Part shown: positions 27,156 through 36,849 of the stretch, one piece after another | Layout of the letters: each line of letters begins with the position of its first letter | How positions within the stretch are numbered: position 1 is the first letter of the stretch | Assembly (NCBI GenBank): GCA_934149325.1 | Contig: CAKPEJ010000005.1 | Location: forward strand, 1-61,877 | Direction: 5' to 3' | Origin: an uncultured Bacilli bacterium | Lineage (GTDB): Bacteria > Bacillota_I > Bacilli_A > RF39 > UBA660 | Length of the DNA: 61,877 nt | Program-made: the position numbers and the translations under genes | The notes under the pieces: model-generated | Database searches by the model: none | Told to the model about the DNA's origin: nothing | What the model saw: only the letters and a program-made list of their open reading frames with translations

Positions 27156-27169
27156 TGTTAAGCTTTTTT
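27141..27169 (+). terminator. Terminator with the stop codon in its loop
   Basis: Perfect 11-bp stem AAAAAGCTTAA (27141-27151) / TTAAGCTTTTT (27158-27168). The GDPD stop TAA (27153-27155) is in the loop. Confidence 0.85.
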
Positions 27170-27170
27170 G

Positions 27171-27199
27171 TTGTAAAAAGAGTGTATTTGTTATATAAT
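27171..27199 (+). promoter_or_regulatory. Promoter of cdsA-rseP-fmt
   Basis: TTGTAA (27171-27176), 17-base spacer, TATAAT (27194-27199), followed by GGAGG. Confidence 0.7.
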
Positions 27200-27221
27200 T
27201 ATTCTAGTATGGAGGATAGAT

Positions 27222-28001
27222 ATGAAACAAAGAGTAATAAGCGCAATTGTCGCATTAATAATATGTATTCCAATAATTATGTTTGGAGGAATATGGTTTG
27301 ATATAGGAATATCAATAGTTGGTTGTTTAGGTTTAAAGGAACTAAATAATGTAAGTGTTGAAAATAAGAATAGTTTTATTAAAATAGTTTCTTATGTATC
27401 ACTTATTTTAATAATATTAAATGGGAGAATTTTTGATGGTACACTTGAATTATCATATGCAATTTCAATTTTTCTATTATTTATACCTTTAATTTTTATT
27501 GACAAAAAAAATTATAATTTTATGGACGCAATTGTTATTTTTGGTAATGTAGCATTTTTAGGATTTGCATTTAGTTTATTAAGAAATGCAAGAGTAGAAG
27601 ATTTATTAGTATTTATATATTTGTTTTTAATAACAGTTTTAACTGATACATTCGCATACATATGTGGTAAATCTTTTGGAAAACATAAATTAATACCAAA
27701 AGTATCACCAAATAAAACTATAGAAGGATCAGTATCAGGAACATTAATCGCAACTATAATTGCAAGTATATTTTATATATATGAAATAAATCCAGGAGTT
27801 AATATTCCTATGATTATTTTAGTTACATTTATTTTATCTATAATTGGTCAATTGGGAGATTTATTTTTTTCATCAATTAAAAGATATTTTAAAATTAAAG
27901 ATTTCTCTAATATTATGCCAGGTCATGGTGGAATACTAGATAGATTAGACAGTATAATTTTTACTGTAATTGGGTACACAATTTTAATAGGTTTAATATA
28001 G
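27222..28001 (+). CDS. cdsA: Phosphatidate cytidylyltransferase
   Basis: 259-residue polytopic membrane enzyme making CDP-diacylglycerol from CTP and phosphatidic acid, the entry to phosphatidylglycerol and so to the lipoteichoic-acid precursor pool. The family signature is near the C-terminus: GQLGDLFFSSIKRYFKIKD followed by PGHGGILDRLDS. About seven membrane helices. First gene of a three-gene operon. In Bacillus cdsA and rasP/rseP also lie together, separated by dxr, which is missing here. Confidence 0.93.
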   Translation: MKQRVISAIVALIICIPIIMFGGIWFDIGISIVGCLGLKELNNVSVENKNSFIKIVSYVSLILIILNGRIFDGTLELSYAISIFLLFIPLIFIDKKNYNFMDAIVIFGNVAFLGFAFSLLRNARVEDLLVFIYLFLITVLTDTFAYICGKSFGKHKLIPKVSPNKTIEGSVSGTLIATIIASIFYIYEINPGVNIPMIILVTFILSIIGQLGDLFFSSIKRYFKIKDFSNIMPGHGGILDRLDSIIFTVIGYTILIGLI

Positions 28002-28010
28002 GAGGAAAAA

Positions 28011-29054
28011 ATGTTGACATTAATAATATTTTTAATAATTTTAGGAAGTATAGTATTCTTTCATGAGTTAGGTCACTTTATATTTGCTAAAAAAGCAGGT
28101 ATATATGTTTATGAATTTTCTTTAGGATTTGGTCCTAAATTATTCTCTTTCAAAAGAAAAAATGATGAGACAGAATATATGATAAAAGCAATACCACTTG
28201 GTGGTTATGTTGCGATGGCTGGGGAAGAAGACTTAGAAGAAGATGATAAGTTAAAAATTCCAGATGATAAAAAATTATATAATAAATCTTGGATTCAAAG
28301 ATTACTTGTTATGATCGCAGGCGTAATGAATAATTTTATATTAGGATTTATTCTTCTTTTCATAATAGGTTTATGTAATGGTTCTGTTTTTAATACAAAT
28401 GAAATAGATAACATTATGAAAGATTACCCTTTATATAATGCAGGTGTAAGGGATAAAGATAAAATAATAGAAGTTAATCATAAAAAAGTTAAAAATTATG
28501 ATGATATTCAAACTGAACTTGCTATTGTAAAACCAAATTCAAAAGTAAATTTTAAAATTGAAAAAAAAGATGGAAAAACTAAAGATATTAGTATAAAACC
28601 AAAATATAGTAAAAAAGATAAAACTTATTATTATGGAATAAGTATAAAATCATATGAAGAAAAAGGAATAGTTTCAGCGCTTAAATATGCAGGTTATAAA
28701 TTTAAATCAATATATAAATCAATGATTATAGTTATAGAATGTTTATTTACAGGAAAGGTTGGATTAAATAGTTTATCTGGTCCTGTTGGAATTTATAGTG
28801 TTGTTGGAAGTGCAAAAGCAAGTATAATAGCATTATTATATTTAACAGCATATTTATCAATAAATGTTGGATTTATAAATTTAATTCCATTTCCAGCATT
28901 TGATGGTGGTAGAGTATTATTTTTAATAATAGAAAAAATAAAAGGTTCTAAAATTAATCCTAAAATAGAAAATACGATAAATAGTATAGGTTTTATGTTA
29001 CTTATGTTACTTATGGTTATAATAACAGTAAAAGATGTACTTAATTTATTTTAA
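28011..29054 (+). CDS. rseP: Site-2 metalloprotease RseP/RasP
   Basis: 347-residue intramembrane zinc protease. The HELGH zinc motif is in the first helix (H18, E19, H22), a PDZ domain occupies about residues 125-205 (MKDYPLYNAGVRDKDKIIEVNHKKVKNYDDIQ), and the third zinc ligand motif is NLIPFPAFDGGR, where Phe replaces the usual Leu of LDG. Family members cleave anti-sigma factors, FtsL and remnant signal peptides within the membrane. AGGAGG lies in the intergenic gap, 9 bases after cdsA. Confidence 0.92.
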   Translation: MLTLIIFLIILGSIVFFHELGHFIFAKKAGIYVYEFSLGFGPKLFSFKRKNDETEYMIKAIPLGGYVAMAGEEDLEEDDKLKIPDDKKLYNKSWIQRLLVMIAGVMNNFILGFILLFIIGLCNGSVFNTNEIDNIMKDYPLYNAGVRDKDKIIEVNHKKVKNYDDIQTELAIVKPNSKVNFKIEKKDGKTKDISIKPKYSKKDKTYYYGISIKSYEEKGIVSALKYAGYKFKSIYKSMIIVIECLFTGKVGLNSLSGPVGIYSVVGSAKASIIALLYLTAYLSINVGFINLIPFPAFDGGRVLFLIIEKIKGSKINPKIENTINSIGFMLLMLLMVIITVKDVLNLF

Positions 29055-29068
29055 GAAGGTGCGTAAGA

Positions 29069-30007
29069 ATGAATGATTTAAAAATTTTATATATGGGGAC
29101 ACCAGATTTTAGTGTTTTACCACTTGAGAGATTAATTGAAAACTATAATGTTATTGGTGTTGTTACACAACCTGATAAAGAAGTTGGAAGAAAAAGAGAG
29201 ATAAAGTTTTCTCCTGTAAAAGAATGTGCATTAAAACATAATATAAAAGTGTTTCAACCTAAAAAAATTAAAGAAGAATATTCATCTTTATTAGATTTAA
29301 ATCCTGATATAATAATAACATGTGCATATGGTCAAATTATACCTAAAGCATTACTAGATTTTCCAAAATATAAATGTATAAATATTCATGCATCACTTCT
29401 TCCAAAGTTAAGGGGAGGTGCACCAATACATAAAGCAATAATAAATGGATATGATAAAACAGGTGTTACTATTATGTATATGGATGAAAAAATGGATTCA
29501 GGTGATATATTATATCAAAAAGAAGTTATTATAGATGAAAATGATACAGCAGGATCATTGTTTGATAAATTAAGTAAATTAGGATCAGAAATGATTATAG
29601 AATTTTTACCTAAACTATTAAGTGGAGATTTTAAAAGTGTTAAACAAGATGAAAGTTTAGTTACATATGCATATAATGTGACAAGAGAAGAAGAAAAAAT
29701 TGATTTTAATAAAACAAAAAAAGAAGTTTATAATCAAATAAGAGGTCTTTATCCATGGCCTGTTGGTTATTCAACTTTTGATGATAAAAAAGTAAAAATA
29801 TATGAATCAAAAATTGGAGATAGTAAAAAAAGTGGTGTTAATGGAGAAATAATAAATTTATATAAAGATTCAATTGGTGTAAAAACTATTGATGGAGAAA
29901 TATTATTAACTGAAATTCAATTTGAAGGAAAAAAGAGAGTGCTTGTAAAAGATTATTTAAATGGTCTTCAAGATAAAAATAGTATAATAGGTAAAATATT
30001 TAAATAG
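29069..30007 (+). CDS. fmt: Methionyl-tRNA formyltransferase
   Basis: 312 residues. Formylates the methionine on initiator tRNA with 10-formyl-tetrahydrofolate. Motifs: MGTPDFSV at the start, INIHASLLPKLRGGAPIHKAI (catalytic Asn-His, folate-binding SLLP), MDSGDIL (catalytic Asp), and a C-terminal OB-like domain from about residue 205. In Bacillus it is followed by rsmB (sun), then rlmN-prpC-prkC-rsgA. Here rsmB is absent and a terminator plus promoter separates fmt from rlmN. Confidence 0.94.
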   Translation: MNDLKILYMGTPDFSVLPLERLIENYNVIGVVTQPDKEVGRKREIKFSPVKECALKHNIKVFQPKKIKEEYSSLLDLNPDIIITCAYGQIIPKALLDFPKYKCINIHASLLPKLRGGAPIHKAIINGYDKTGVTIMYMDEKMDSGDILYQKEVIIDENDTAGSLFDKLSKLGSEMIIEFLPKLLSGDFKSVKQDESLVTYAYNVTREEEKIDFNKTKKEVYNQIRGLYPWPVGYSTFDDKKVKIYESKIGDSKKSGVNGEIINLYKDSIGVKTIDGEILLTEIQFEGKKRVLVKDYLNGLQDKNSIIGKIFK

Positions 30008-30049
30008 TATAAACGTAAAAAACATGTCTAAAATTTTAAAAAAATAAAG

Positions 30050-30084
30050 AAGATATATGACTAAATTGTTATATATCTTTTTTA
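30050..30084 (+). terminator. Terminator between fmt and rlmN
   Basis: Perfect 9-bp stem AAGATATAT (30050-30058) / ATATATCTT (30071-30079), then T5. Confidence 0.8.
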
Positions 30085-30100
30085 ATACTTTTAAAAATGA

Positions 30101-30106
30101 TATAAT
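30101..30106 (+). promoter_or_regulatory. -10 element for rlmN-prpC-prkC-rsgA
   Basis: TATAAT (30101-30106) 22 bases before the rlmN start; the -35 is weak and T-rich. Confidence 0.5.
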
Positions 30107-30127
30107 TTAAAAAGTAGTAGGTGAATT

Positions 30128-31153
30128 ATGAAAAGTATATATAGTATAAAAAGAGAAGATTTAGAAGAATATTTTGTAAGTAAAGGTGATAAGAAGTTTA
30201 GAGCTACTCAAGTATTTGAATGGCTTTACAGAAAAAAGGCAAAATCTTTTGAAGAAATGACAAATTTAAATAAGAAGACTATTGAAATGTTAAACAGTGA
30301 TTTTTATTTTGATACTTTAAAATTAGTAAAAAAACAAGAAGATAATTTAGTAAAAAAATATTTATTTGAATTAAATGATGGTAACAGAATAGAGTCAGTT
30401 TTAATGTATCATGACTATGGAATAAGTATATGTATATCATCTCAGATAGGATGTAATATGGGATGTGCATTTTGTGAAAGTGGACGTCTTAAAAAAGTTA
30501 GAAATTTAACAAGTGATGAAATGCTTATGCAAGTATTAAAGGTGGAAGAAGATATAAATGAAAGAATAAGTCATATTGTTATTATGGGTATAGGTGAACC
30601 TTTTGATAATTATGATAACTTTATGAATTTCATTAGAATAGTTAATGATCCATATGGACCAGCTATTGGTTCTAGACATATAACTGTTTCAACTTCAGGA
30701 TTAGTTCCAAAAATATACGAATTTATTAAAGAAGATATAGGTGTTAATTTAGCAATATCACTTCATGCACCTAACGATGAAATTAGAAATAAAATAATGA
30801 AAGTTAATAAAGCTTATAATATTGAATCAATTATGAAAGCAGTAAAAGATTATATTAAAGTAACTAATAGAAGAGTAACTTTTGAATATATTATGTTAAA
30901 AGATATTAATGATTCAAAAGAGTGTGCATATGAACTTTGTAATTTATTAAAAGGTGTTAATTGTTATGTTAATTTAATTCCATATAATGAAACAAACAAT
31001 ATAGGATTTAAAAGAACAAAAAATGAACAAATATTAAAATTTTATGATATACTTAAAAAAGGTAGAATAAATGTAACAATAAGAAAAGAATTTGGCACTA
31101 AGGTATCAGCAGCATGTGGACAACTTAGAGCAGAAAATCAAGGAGGAAAATAA
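30128..31153 (+). CDS. rlmN: Dual-specificity 23S rRNA/tRNA A2503/A37 methyltransferase RlmN
   Basis: 341-residue radical-SAM enzyme that methylates C2 of adenosine in 23S rRNA and tRNA. It has the resolving Cys in SICISSQIGC, the Cx3Cx2C cluster motif CNMGCAFC, RNLTSDEM, MGIGEPFDNYDN, AISLHAPND, and the C-terminal methyl-carrying Cys in SAACGQLRA. The ESG after the cluster (usual ATG/STG) marks a side branch of the family. PrpC starts one base after its stop, so this is the head of a four- or five-gene operon. Confidence 0.92.
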   Translation: MKSIYSIKREDLEEYFVSKGDKKFRATQVFEWLYRKKAKSFEEMTNLNKKTIEMLNSDFYFDTLKLVKKQEDNLVKKYLFELNDGNRIESVLMYHDYGISICISSQIGCNMGCAFCESGRLKKVRNLTSDEMLMQVLKVEEDINERISHIVIMGIGEPFDNYDNFMNFIRIVNDPYGPAIGSRHITVSTSGLVPKIYEFIKEDIGVNLAISLHAPNDEIRNKIMKVNKAYNIESIMKAVKDYIKVTNRRVTFEYIMLKDINDSKECAYELCNLLKGVNCYVNLIPYNETNNIGFKRTKNEQILKFYDILKKGRINVTIRKEFGTKVSAACGQLRAENQGGK

Positions 31154-31154
31154 T

Positions 31155-31898
31155 ATGAAGACATATTTTTTAACCGATACAGGTAAGGTAAGAACACATA
31201 ATGAAGACAGTGTAACTATATTAAAAAATACAAATGATGAATATTTGCTTGCAGTTGCAGATGGAATGGGTGGTCATAAAGCTGGTGAAGTTGCATCTTC
31301 AATGGCAATAGATCATTTAACAGAAAAATTTAAAGAGTTTAGTACTCTTGGTACAAAGGCAGATGCAATTAACTGGATAAGAAAAGAAGTTGATGAAATT
31401 AATAAATCAATTTTTGCATATACTGCTATTCATGAAGAAAGTAAAGGTATGGGAACTACTTTAGTTTTAGCGATATATACGAAAGATTATTTACTATTTG
31501 GAAATGTAGGAGATTCATCAGGATTTGTATTAAAAGCAGAAAAATTATATAAAGTAACAAAACCCCACACACTTGTTAATTTATTAGTTGAATCAGGAAA
31601 ACTTACACAGGAAGAAGCAGAAAATCATCCAAGAAAGAATATACTTATGAGAGCACTTGGTGCAAATAATCCAGCAGAAGTTGATATATTTGATGTAGAT
31701 CCAGATATTGATGGAATAATTTTATCTAGTGATGGATTAACATCTATGTTATCTAATGATCAAATTGAGAAAGTTTTATTAAATAAAAACATTACTTTAG
31801 AGGAAAAGGTAATAAAATTAATTAGAAAAAGTAATATTAGAGGTGGAACAGATAATATTTCAGTTGCATGTTTATTTACAGAGGAAGGTGCAGAGTAA
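31155..31898 (+). CDS. prpC: PP2C-type Ser/Thr protein phosphatase
   Basis: 247 residues, start ATG 31155 with AGGAGG inside the end of rlmN. PP2C metal motifs are complete: TGKVRTHNEDS, AVADGMGGHKAGE, GNVGDSSGF, LSSDGLTSML and GGTDNISVA. It removes phosphates placed by PrkC. The stop overlaps the prkC start by one base (TAATG), securing co-expression of kinase and phosphatase. Confidence 0.93.
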   Translation: MKTYFLTDTGKVRTHNEDSVTILKNTNDEYLLAVADGMGGHKAGEVASSMAIDHLTEKFKEFSTLGTKADAINWIRKEVDEINKSIFAYTAIHEESKGMGTTLVLAIYTKDYLLFGNVGDSSGFVLKAEKLYKVTKPHTLVNLLVESGKLTQEEAENHPRKNILMRALGANNPAEVDIFDVDPDIDGIILSSDGLTSMLSNDQIEKVLLNKNITLEEKVIKLIRKSNIRGGTDNISVACLFTEEGAE

Positions 31899-33670
31899 TG
31901 ATTGTTAATGGTCAAAAAATTAATGGTAGATATGTAATAAAAAAATTAATTGGTGAAGGTGGGATGGCCAATGTTTATCTTGGCTATGATACTATTTTAG
32001 AAAGAGATGTTGCTGTAAAAGTTTTAAGGGGAGATTTATCTGATGATGAAAAATTTATAAGAAGGTTTAAAAGAGAAGCACAATCAGCATCATTATTAAG
32101 TCATCCTAATATAGTTCAAATATATGATGTTGGAGAAGATGATGGTAACTTTTATATAGTAATGGAGTATGTAAATGGTAGTACTCTTAAGCAGTTAATA
32201 AAGAAAAGAGGTCATTTATCAATTCCAGAAGTAATTGATATAACAGGTCAGTTAACAGACGGACTTGCTCACGCACATGATTCTTATATTATTCACAGAG
32301 ATATAAAACCTCAAAATATAATGATTTTAGATGATGGAATGGTAAAAATAACTGATTTTGGTATAGCAATGGCATTAAATGCATCAGAACTTACTCAAAC
32401 AAATAGTGTAATGGGATCAGTACATTATTTACCACCAGAACAAGCAGCAGGAAAAGGTTCTACAATAAAAAGTGATATTTATTCAATAGGAATTTTAATG
32501 TATGAAATGCTTGCTGGAACAATGCCTTTTAGAGGAGAAACAGCAGTAGAAATAGCGCTTAAACATATAAAAGAACCAATGCCTAGTATAAGAAAGGTAA
32601 ATCCAAAGGTTCCACAATCTTTAGAAAATGTAATATTAAAAGCAACTGCTAAAAATCCAAAAAATAGATATAATAATGTAAGAGAATTATATGATGATTT
32701 AAAAACTACAATGTCTCCTGAAAGAGCAGATGAAAAAAGAATAGTATTTAAATATCCAGAAAATGATATTGAAGATACTAAAGTTATGAATACTTTAAAA
32801 GATGAATTAAACAAAAATGATTCAAAGGAAGAAAAAGAAGATAAAATAGTTGTAAAACCAGTTAAAAATGATGAATATACTAAAAAAATGTCTAAAACAA
32901 CTAAGTTTTTAATAGGAGCATGCCTATCAATTATCTTAATATTCATAGTTGCTATTTTCATTGTTCCTGAACTTACTAGAAAACCTGATGTAGTAGTTCC
33001 AGATGTGACAGGTTTAACTATTAAAGAAGCAACAGATACACTTCAAAAAAAGAAATTTAAAGTATCGCCAACAATAAAAAAAGATTATACAGATGAAGTA
33101 AAAAAAGGTAAAGTTTCTAAAACAGAACCTGCTGCTAGAAAAACTGTAAAAAAAGGCGCAACTGTTGTTTTATATAAATCTCTTGGTAGTGAAAAAATAA
33201 AAATAAACGATTATACAGGACAAGATTATAATAAAATAAAGGCAGAATTAGAAGTAAAAGGATTAGATGTAACTGTTGATAAAAAAGATGTTGATGACAA
33301 GTCAAAATATATAGGAAAAGAAAATTTAATAATTGATCAATCATCTAAAAAGGATACAATTTTATTAAAAAATGATTCAATTACTTTATTTATCCCTAAT
33401 ATATTAAAAGAATATCCTGATTTTGTTAAAGAAGGATGGTCATTAAAAGAGGTTCAAGATTTTTGTAATGAATATAAAATAAATGTATCTGTTACTGACG
33501 AAATAAATGATAGTGTAGATGAAGGAACAGTTATTTACCAAAGTAGAAGTGCTGGATCTGATATAACACCAAATACAACACTTAAAATAAAAGTATCTAA
33601 AAAAACACCTACTGATGTAGATGATGGCAGTAATATGGTTCCATATGAAAACGAAGAGGAAAATCAATGA
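31898..33670 (+). CDS. prkC: PASTA-domain Ser/Thr kinase PrkC
   Basis: 590 residues. Hanks-type kinase (12-270): GEGGMANVYLG, VAVKVL, HRDIKPQN, TDFGIA, MGSVHYLPPEQA. Then a charged juxtamembrane linker, one membrane helix (about 336-356) and three PASTA domains outside (about 365-565), which bind muropeptides or lipid II, so the kinase senses wall state. The C-terminal end is acidic. Start ATG 31898 overlaps the prpC stop; the stop TGA overlaps the rsgA ATG. In related bacteria targets include wall and translation factors. Confidence 0.95.
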   Translation: MIVNGQKINGRYVIKKLIGEGGMANVYLGYDTILERDVAVKVLRGDLSDDEKFIRRFKREAQSASLLSHPNIVQIYDVGEDDGNFYIVMEYVNGSTLKQLIKKRGHLSIPEVIDITGQLTDGLAHAHDSYIIHRDIKPQNIMILDDGMVKITDFGIAMALNASELTQTNSVMGSVHYLPPEQAAGKGSTIKSDIYSIGILMYEMLAGTMPFRGETAVEIALKHIKEPMPSIRKVNPKVPQSLENVILKATAKNPKNRYNNVRELYDDLKTTMSPERADEKRIVFKYPENDIEDTKVMNTLKDELNKNDSKEEKEDKIVVKPVKNDEYTKKMSKTTKFLIGACLSIILIFIVAIFIVPELTRKPDVVVPDVTGLTIKEATDTLQKKKFKVSPTIKKDYTDEVKKGKVSKTEPAARKTVKKGATVVLYKSLGSEKIKINDYTGQDYNKIKAELEVKGLDVTVDKKDVDDKSKYIGKENLIIDQSSKKDTILLKNDSITLFIPNILKEYPDFVKEGWSLKEVQDFCNEYKINVSVTDEINDSVDEGTVIYQSRSAGSDITPNTTLKIKVSKKTPTDVDDGSNMVPYENEEENQ

Positions 33671-34503
33671 TAGGTAGAATTGTTAAAGTAATCAGTAATG
33701 ATTATACAGTAAAATATGATAATGAATATATCATTTGTAAAGCAAGAGGAATTTTTAGAAAAAATAATATAACACCTCTTGCTGGTGATATAGTTCAAAT
33801 AAATATTCAAAATAAAACAATTGACAAAATAGAAAAAAGAAAAAATGAATTAATAAGACCACCAGTTGCTAATATTGATAATGCTTTAATTGTAATAAGC
33901 GCAACAAATCCAGAATTTAATTCAAATTTACTTGATAAAATGATTGATATAATTGAATTTAATAATATAAAACCAATTATATGTTTTACAAAGTTAGATT
34001 TACTTGAAAATAAAGATAATATAAAAACTATAATTAGTTATTATAAGAAAATAGGTTATGATGTTTTTACTAACGAAGAAATTAGTAAAATAAAGAAAAT
34101 ATTTAAGAATAAATTAACTATTTTAACAGGTCAAACAGGTGTAGGGAAATCAACACTTATAAATAAATTAGACTCAAGTTTAAATTTAAATACTAATGAA
34201 ATATCTAAAGCGCTTGGAAGAGGTAAACATACAACTAGACATATACAATTATATAATTTGTGTGATGGCTTAGTTGCGGATACTCCTGGTTTTTCCTCAC
34301 TTGATTTTATTGATATGACAGAAGAAGATATAAGAGATAATTTTATTGAGTTTGAAAAATACAAAGAAAAATGCAAATACAGAAATTGTATGCATATAAA
34401 TGAAGATGAATGTGAAGTAAAAAAAATGGTATCTAATAATTTTATATTACAAAGTAGATATGATAATTATAAAAAATTTATTTTAAAGAAAAGAAATAGG
34501 TGA
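33667..34503 (+). CDS. rsgA: Ribosome small-subunit GTPase RsgA
   Basis: 278 residues: N-terminal OB fold (1-65), circularly permuted GTPase domain (CFTKLDL as G4 first, then GQTGVGKST as G1 and DTPGFS as G3) and a zinc-knuckle tail (CKYRNCMHINEDEC). It assists late 30S maturation. It overlaps prkC by four bases. PrkC phosphorylates RsgA-type GTPases (CpgA) in Bacillus, so the neighbourhood is functional. It ends in TGA, confirming the standard code. Confidence 0.94.
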   Translation: MIGRIVKVISNDYTVKYDNEYIICKARGIFRKNNITPLAGDIVQINIQNKTIDKIEKRKNELIRPPVANIDNALIVISATNPEFNSNLLDKMIDIIEFNNIKPIICFTKLDLLENKDNIKTIISYYKKIGYDVFTNEEISKIKKIFKNKLTILTGQTGVGKSTLINKLDSSLNLNTNEISKALGRGKHTTRHIQLYNLCDGLVADTPGFSSLDFIDMTEEDIRDNFIEFEKYKEKCKYRNCMHINEDECEVKKMVSNNFILQSRYDNYKKFILKKRNR

Positions 34504-34508
34504 TTAAC

Positions 34509-35123
34509 ATGGATAATATAAAAGAAGAAGTTAATAATTTAGTTAAAAAATCAAAGGCGGAAAATATTATATTAAAACTTATATTGATTATAATATGTGT
34601 AGTAACACTTATTATAAATTCAACTGATTATAAAAGAATATTTTTAGATAATAGTCCTGTAACTAATTATGAAGAATTAAAACCTTTTATTGATGATAAT
34701 GAAAAATTTATTACACTTGATTTATCAAATGCTAAAGAGACACGTTTTTCTTTTCAAAATAATAATAAAGAAGATGCTGCTAAAATATATGATATAAATT
34801 ATGGACAAAATAATTTATTAGTTGTCGTAAAACCTAATACAGCTTTAACTAATAAAGTAAAAGGTGAATTATTAACCGATAATGAAAATATTAAAGTTAT
34901 TAAACAAAAATTAAAAGAAGATGATAATTCTAAAAATTATGATATAAAATATTTTTCAAATATGGATTATACAGAAGAAGAAAAATTAATTAAAACTAAG
35001 TTTTATGTAACAACAATTTTAATAATTTTATTATTTTTAGGAATTATAGTAGACTTTATTAAATTTATGAATCCAAGTAAAACAAGATTATATAAAAAAT
35101 ATATGAAAAAATTAAATAAATAA
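34509..35123 (+). CDS. Hypothetical two-helix membrane protein
   Basis: 204 residues from ATG 34509, five bases after rsgA, behind AGGTGATT. Membrane helices lie at about 20-41 and 165-188, with an extracellular domain of about 120 residues between them (TNYEELKPFIDDNEKFITLDLSNAKETRF...). No family recognised. As last gene of the rlmN-prpC-prkC-rsgA operon it could be a PrkC target or helper, by position only. The terminator starts in its stop codon. Confidence 0.6.
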   Translation: MDNIKEEVNNLVKKSKAENIILKLILIIICVVTLIINSTDYKRIFLDNSPVTNYEELKPFIDDNEKFITLDLSNAKETRFSFQNNNKEDAAKIYDINYGQNNLLVVVKPNTALTNKVKGELLTDNENIKVIKQKLKEDDNSKNYDIKYFSNMDYTEEEKLIKTKFYVTTILIILLFLGIIVDFIKFMNPSKTRLYKKYMKKLNK

Positions 35124-35149
35124 AATACTAAAATATAGTATTTTTTTTT
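35123..35149 (+). terminator. Terminator of the rlmN-prkC operon
   Basis: AAATACTA (35123-35130) / TAGTATTT (35136-35143), 5-base loop, then T6. Confidence 0.8.
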
Positions 35150-35181
35150 CTTATATGATAAAATGATTTTAGGTGATTTTT

Positions 35182-35580
35182 ATGAATAGAACAGAATTAA
35201 GAAAAAAAATAATGACAATTTTATATCAAATATTTTTGTATCAAGCAAATGATGTTGATTATGATACAGATGAAGTTATAAAAGAAACTATGCCTATAGA
35301 GAATGAATTCGTTAATGACATGGTTAAAGGTGTATTAGAATACAAAAATGATATTGATAAGATTGCTAATAAAAATTTAAAAGATTGGAATATAGACAGA
35401 CTTGGTAAAACAGATCAAGCAATACTTAGAATGGGAATATATGAACTTGTATATACAGAAACTCCTGAAGTAGTTGCAATTAATGAAGCTGTTGAGCTTG
35501 CTAAAGAATATTCTGATGAAAAGGTTAAAAATATGATTAATGCAGTACTTGATAATGTATATCATGGAGAAATGAAATAA
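35182..35580 (+). CDS. nusB: Transcription antitermination factor NusB
   Basis: 132 residues from ATG 35182 (AGGTGA upstream). All-helical NusB fold with the conserved end DQAILRMGIYELVYTETPEVVAINEAVELAKEYSDEK and FVNDMVKGVL in the middle. It works with NusE/S10 on rRNA antitermination. Its TAA overlaps the xseA ATG by one base. Confidence 0.92.
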   Translation: MNRTELRKKIMTILYQIFLYQANDVDYDTDEVIKETMPIENEFVNDMVKGVLEYKNDIDKIANKNLKDWNIDRLGKTDQAILRMGIYELVYTETPEVVAINEAVELAKEYSDEKVKNMINAVLDNVYHGEMK

Positions 35581-36848
35581 TGAATAATAATTACATAACA
35601 GTAGGAGCATTAACTAGATATATAAAATATAAAATAGATAGTGATTCAAATTTAAATGAGGTTTATATAAAGGGTGAAATTTCAAACTTTAAAAAACATT
35701 CTAGAGGACATTTTTATTTCACAATAAAAGATGAAGAATCAAGAATAAATGCTATTATGTTTGCATCAAGTACAAGAAATATAAATTTTTTGCCAGAAGA
35801 TGGAATGAAAGTTTTAGTAAAAGGAAAAATAAGTGTTTTTGAACAAACAGGAAATTATCAAATATATGTAAGTAATATGCAGCAAGATGGTGTTGGTAAT
35901 TTATATGCTTTATATGAAGAATTAAAGAAAAAACTTTCATTAAAAGGTTATTTTGATGAAAGTCATAAGAAAAAAATTCCAGCAATTCCAAGTAAAATAG
36001 GAATAGTAACAGCACCAACAGGAGCTGCAATAAAAGATATTTTATCAACTTTAAAAAGAAGATATCCTTTATGTGAAACAATTTTATTTCCAGCATTAGT
36101 ACAAGGTAAAGAAGCAGGGGTAGATGTTGCAAATAAAATAAAGATAGCGGATTCATACAATCTTGATTTATTAATTGTAGGTCGTGGTGGTGGATCAATA
36201 GAAGATTTATGGGCATTTAATGAAGAAGTAGTTGCAAAAGCAATATATGATGCAAATACACCTATAATAAGTGCAGTTGGACATGAGGTTGATTTTACTA
36301 TAGCAGATTTTGTTGCTGATGTAAGAGCAGCAACTCCAACAGGAGCAGCAGAACTTGCTGTACCAGATAAACAAGAATTAAAAAAATTAATAAACCAATA
36401 TGAAATTAGAACAAGCAAATTAATTAATAATAAATTAGAAAATTCTAAAAATATATTAAATAGAATAAAAAATAGTTATATACTTCAAAATCCTATGAGT
36501 ATTTATGAAGTTAAGGAACAAATATTATCAAATACTATTGAAAAATTAAATACAATTATTTTAGGTGTAATAAATACTAATAGATTAAAATTATCTTCAG
36601 TTGAATCAAGTTATATATTTTTAAAACCAACGAAGATATATGAAAATAAATTAAATAAATATAATCATTTAGTTGAAAAATTAGAAGTATTAAATCCTCT
36701 TAATACTTTAAAAAGAGGATATGCTGTAGTAAAAGGAAATAATAATGTTATTACTTCTATAAAAAAAGTAAAATTAAATGAAAATATAAAAGTTAAAGTT
36801 CAAGATGGAGAAATAAAAGCACAAGTATTAGAAATAAAGGAGAATTAA
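35580..36848 (+). CDS. xseA: Exodeoxyribonuclease VII large subunit
   Basis: 422 residues: N-terminal OB domain (1-100: VYIKGEISNFKKHSRGHFYFTIKDEESRINAIMF), catalytic core (120-330) with IGIVTAPTGAAIKDI, GRGGGSIEDLWAFNEE and SAVGHEVDFTIADFVADVRAATPTGAAE, and a coiled coil plus end domain with NPLNTLKRGYAVV. It makes the ssDNA exonuclease VII with XseB. Coupled to nusB and xseB. Confidence 0.95.
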   Translation: MNNNYITVGALTRYIKYKIDSDSNLNEVYIKGEISNFKKHSRGHFYFTIKDEESRINAIMFASSTRNINFLPEDGMKVLVKGKISVFEQTGNYQIYVSNMQQDGVGNLYALYEELKKKLSLKGYFDESHKKKIPAIPSKIGIVTAPTGAAIKDILSTLKRRYPLCETILFPALVQGKEAGVDVANKIKIADSYNLDLLIVGRGGGSIEDLWAFNEEVVAKAIYDANTPIISAVGHEVDFTIADFVADVRAATPTGAAELAVPDKQELKKLINQYEIRTSKLINNKLENSKNILNRIKNSYILQNPMSIYEVKEQILSNTIEKLNTIILGVINTNRLKLSSVESSYIFLKPTKIYENKLNKYNHLVEKLEVLNPLNTLKRGYAVVKGNNNVITSIKKVKLNENIKVKVQDGEIKAQVLEIKEN

Positions 36849-36849
36849 A

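Noticed and set aside
35755..36418. Two overlapping minus-strand frames of about 150 residues opposite xseA
   Set aside because: They are antisense to a well-conserved gene, with no start signals; shadows of AT-rich codons.
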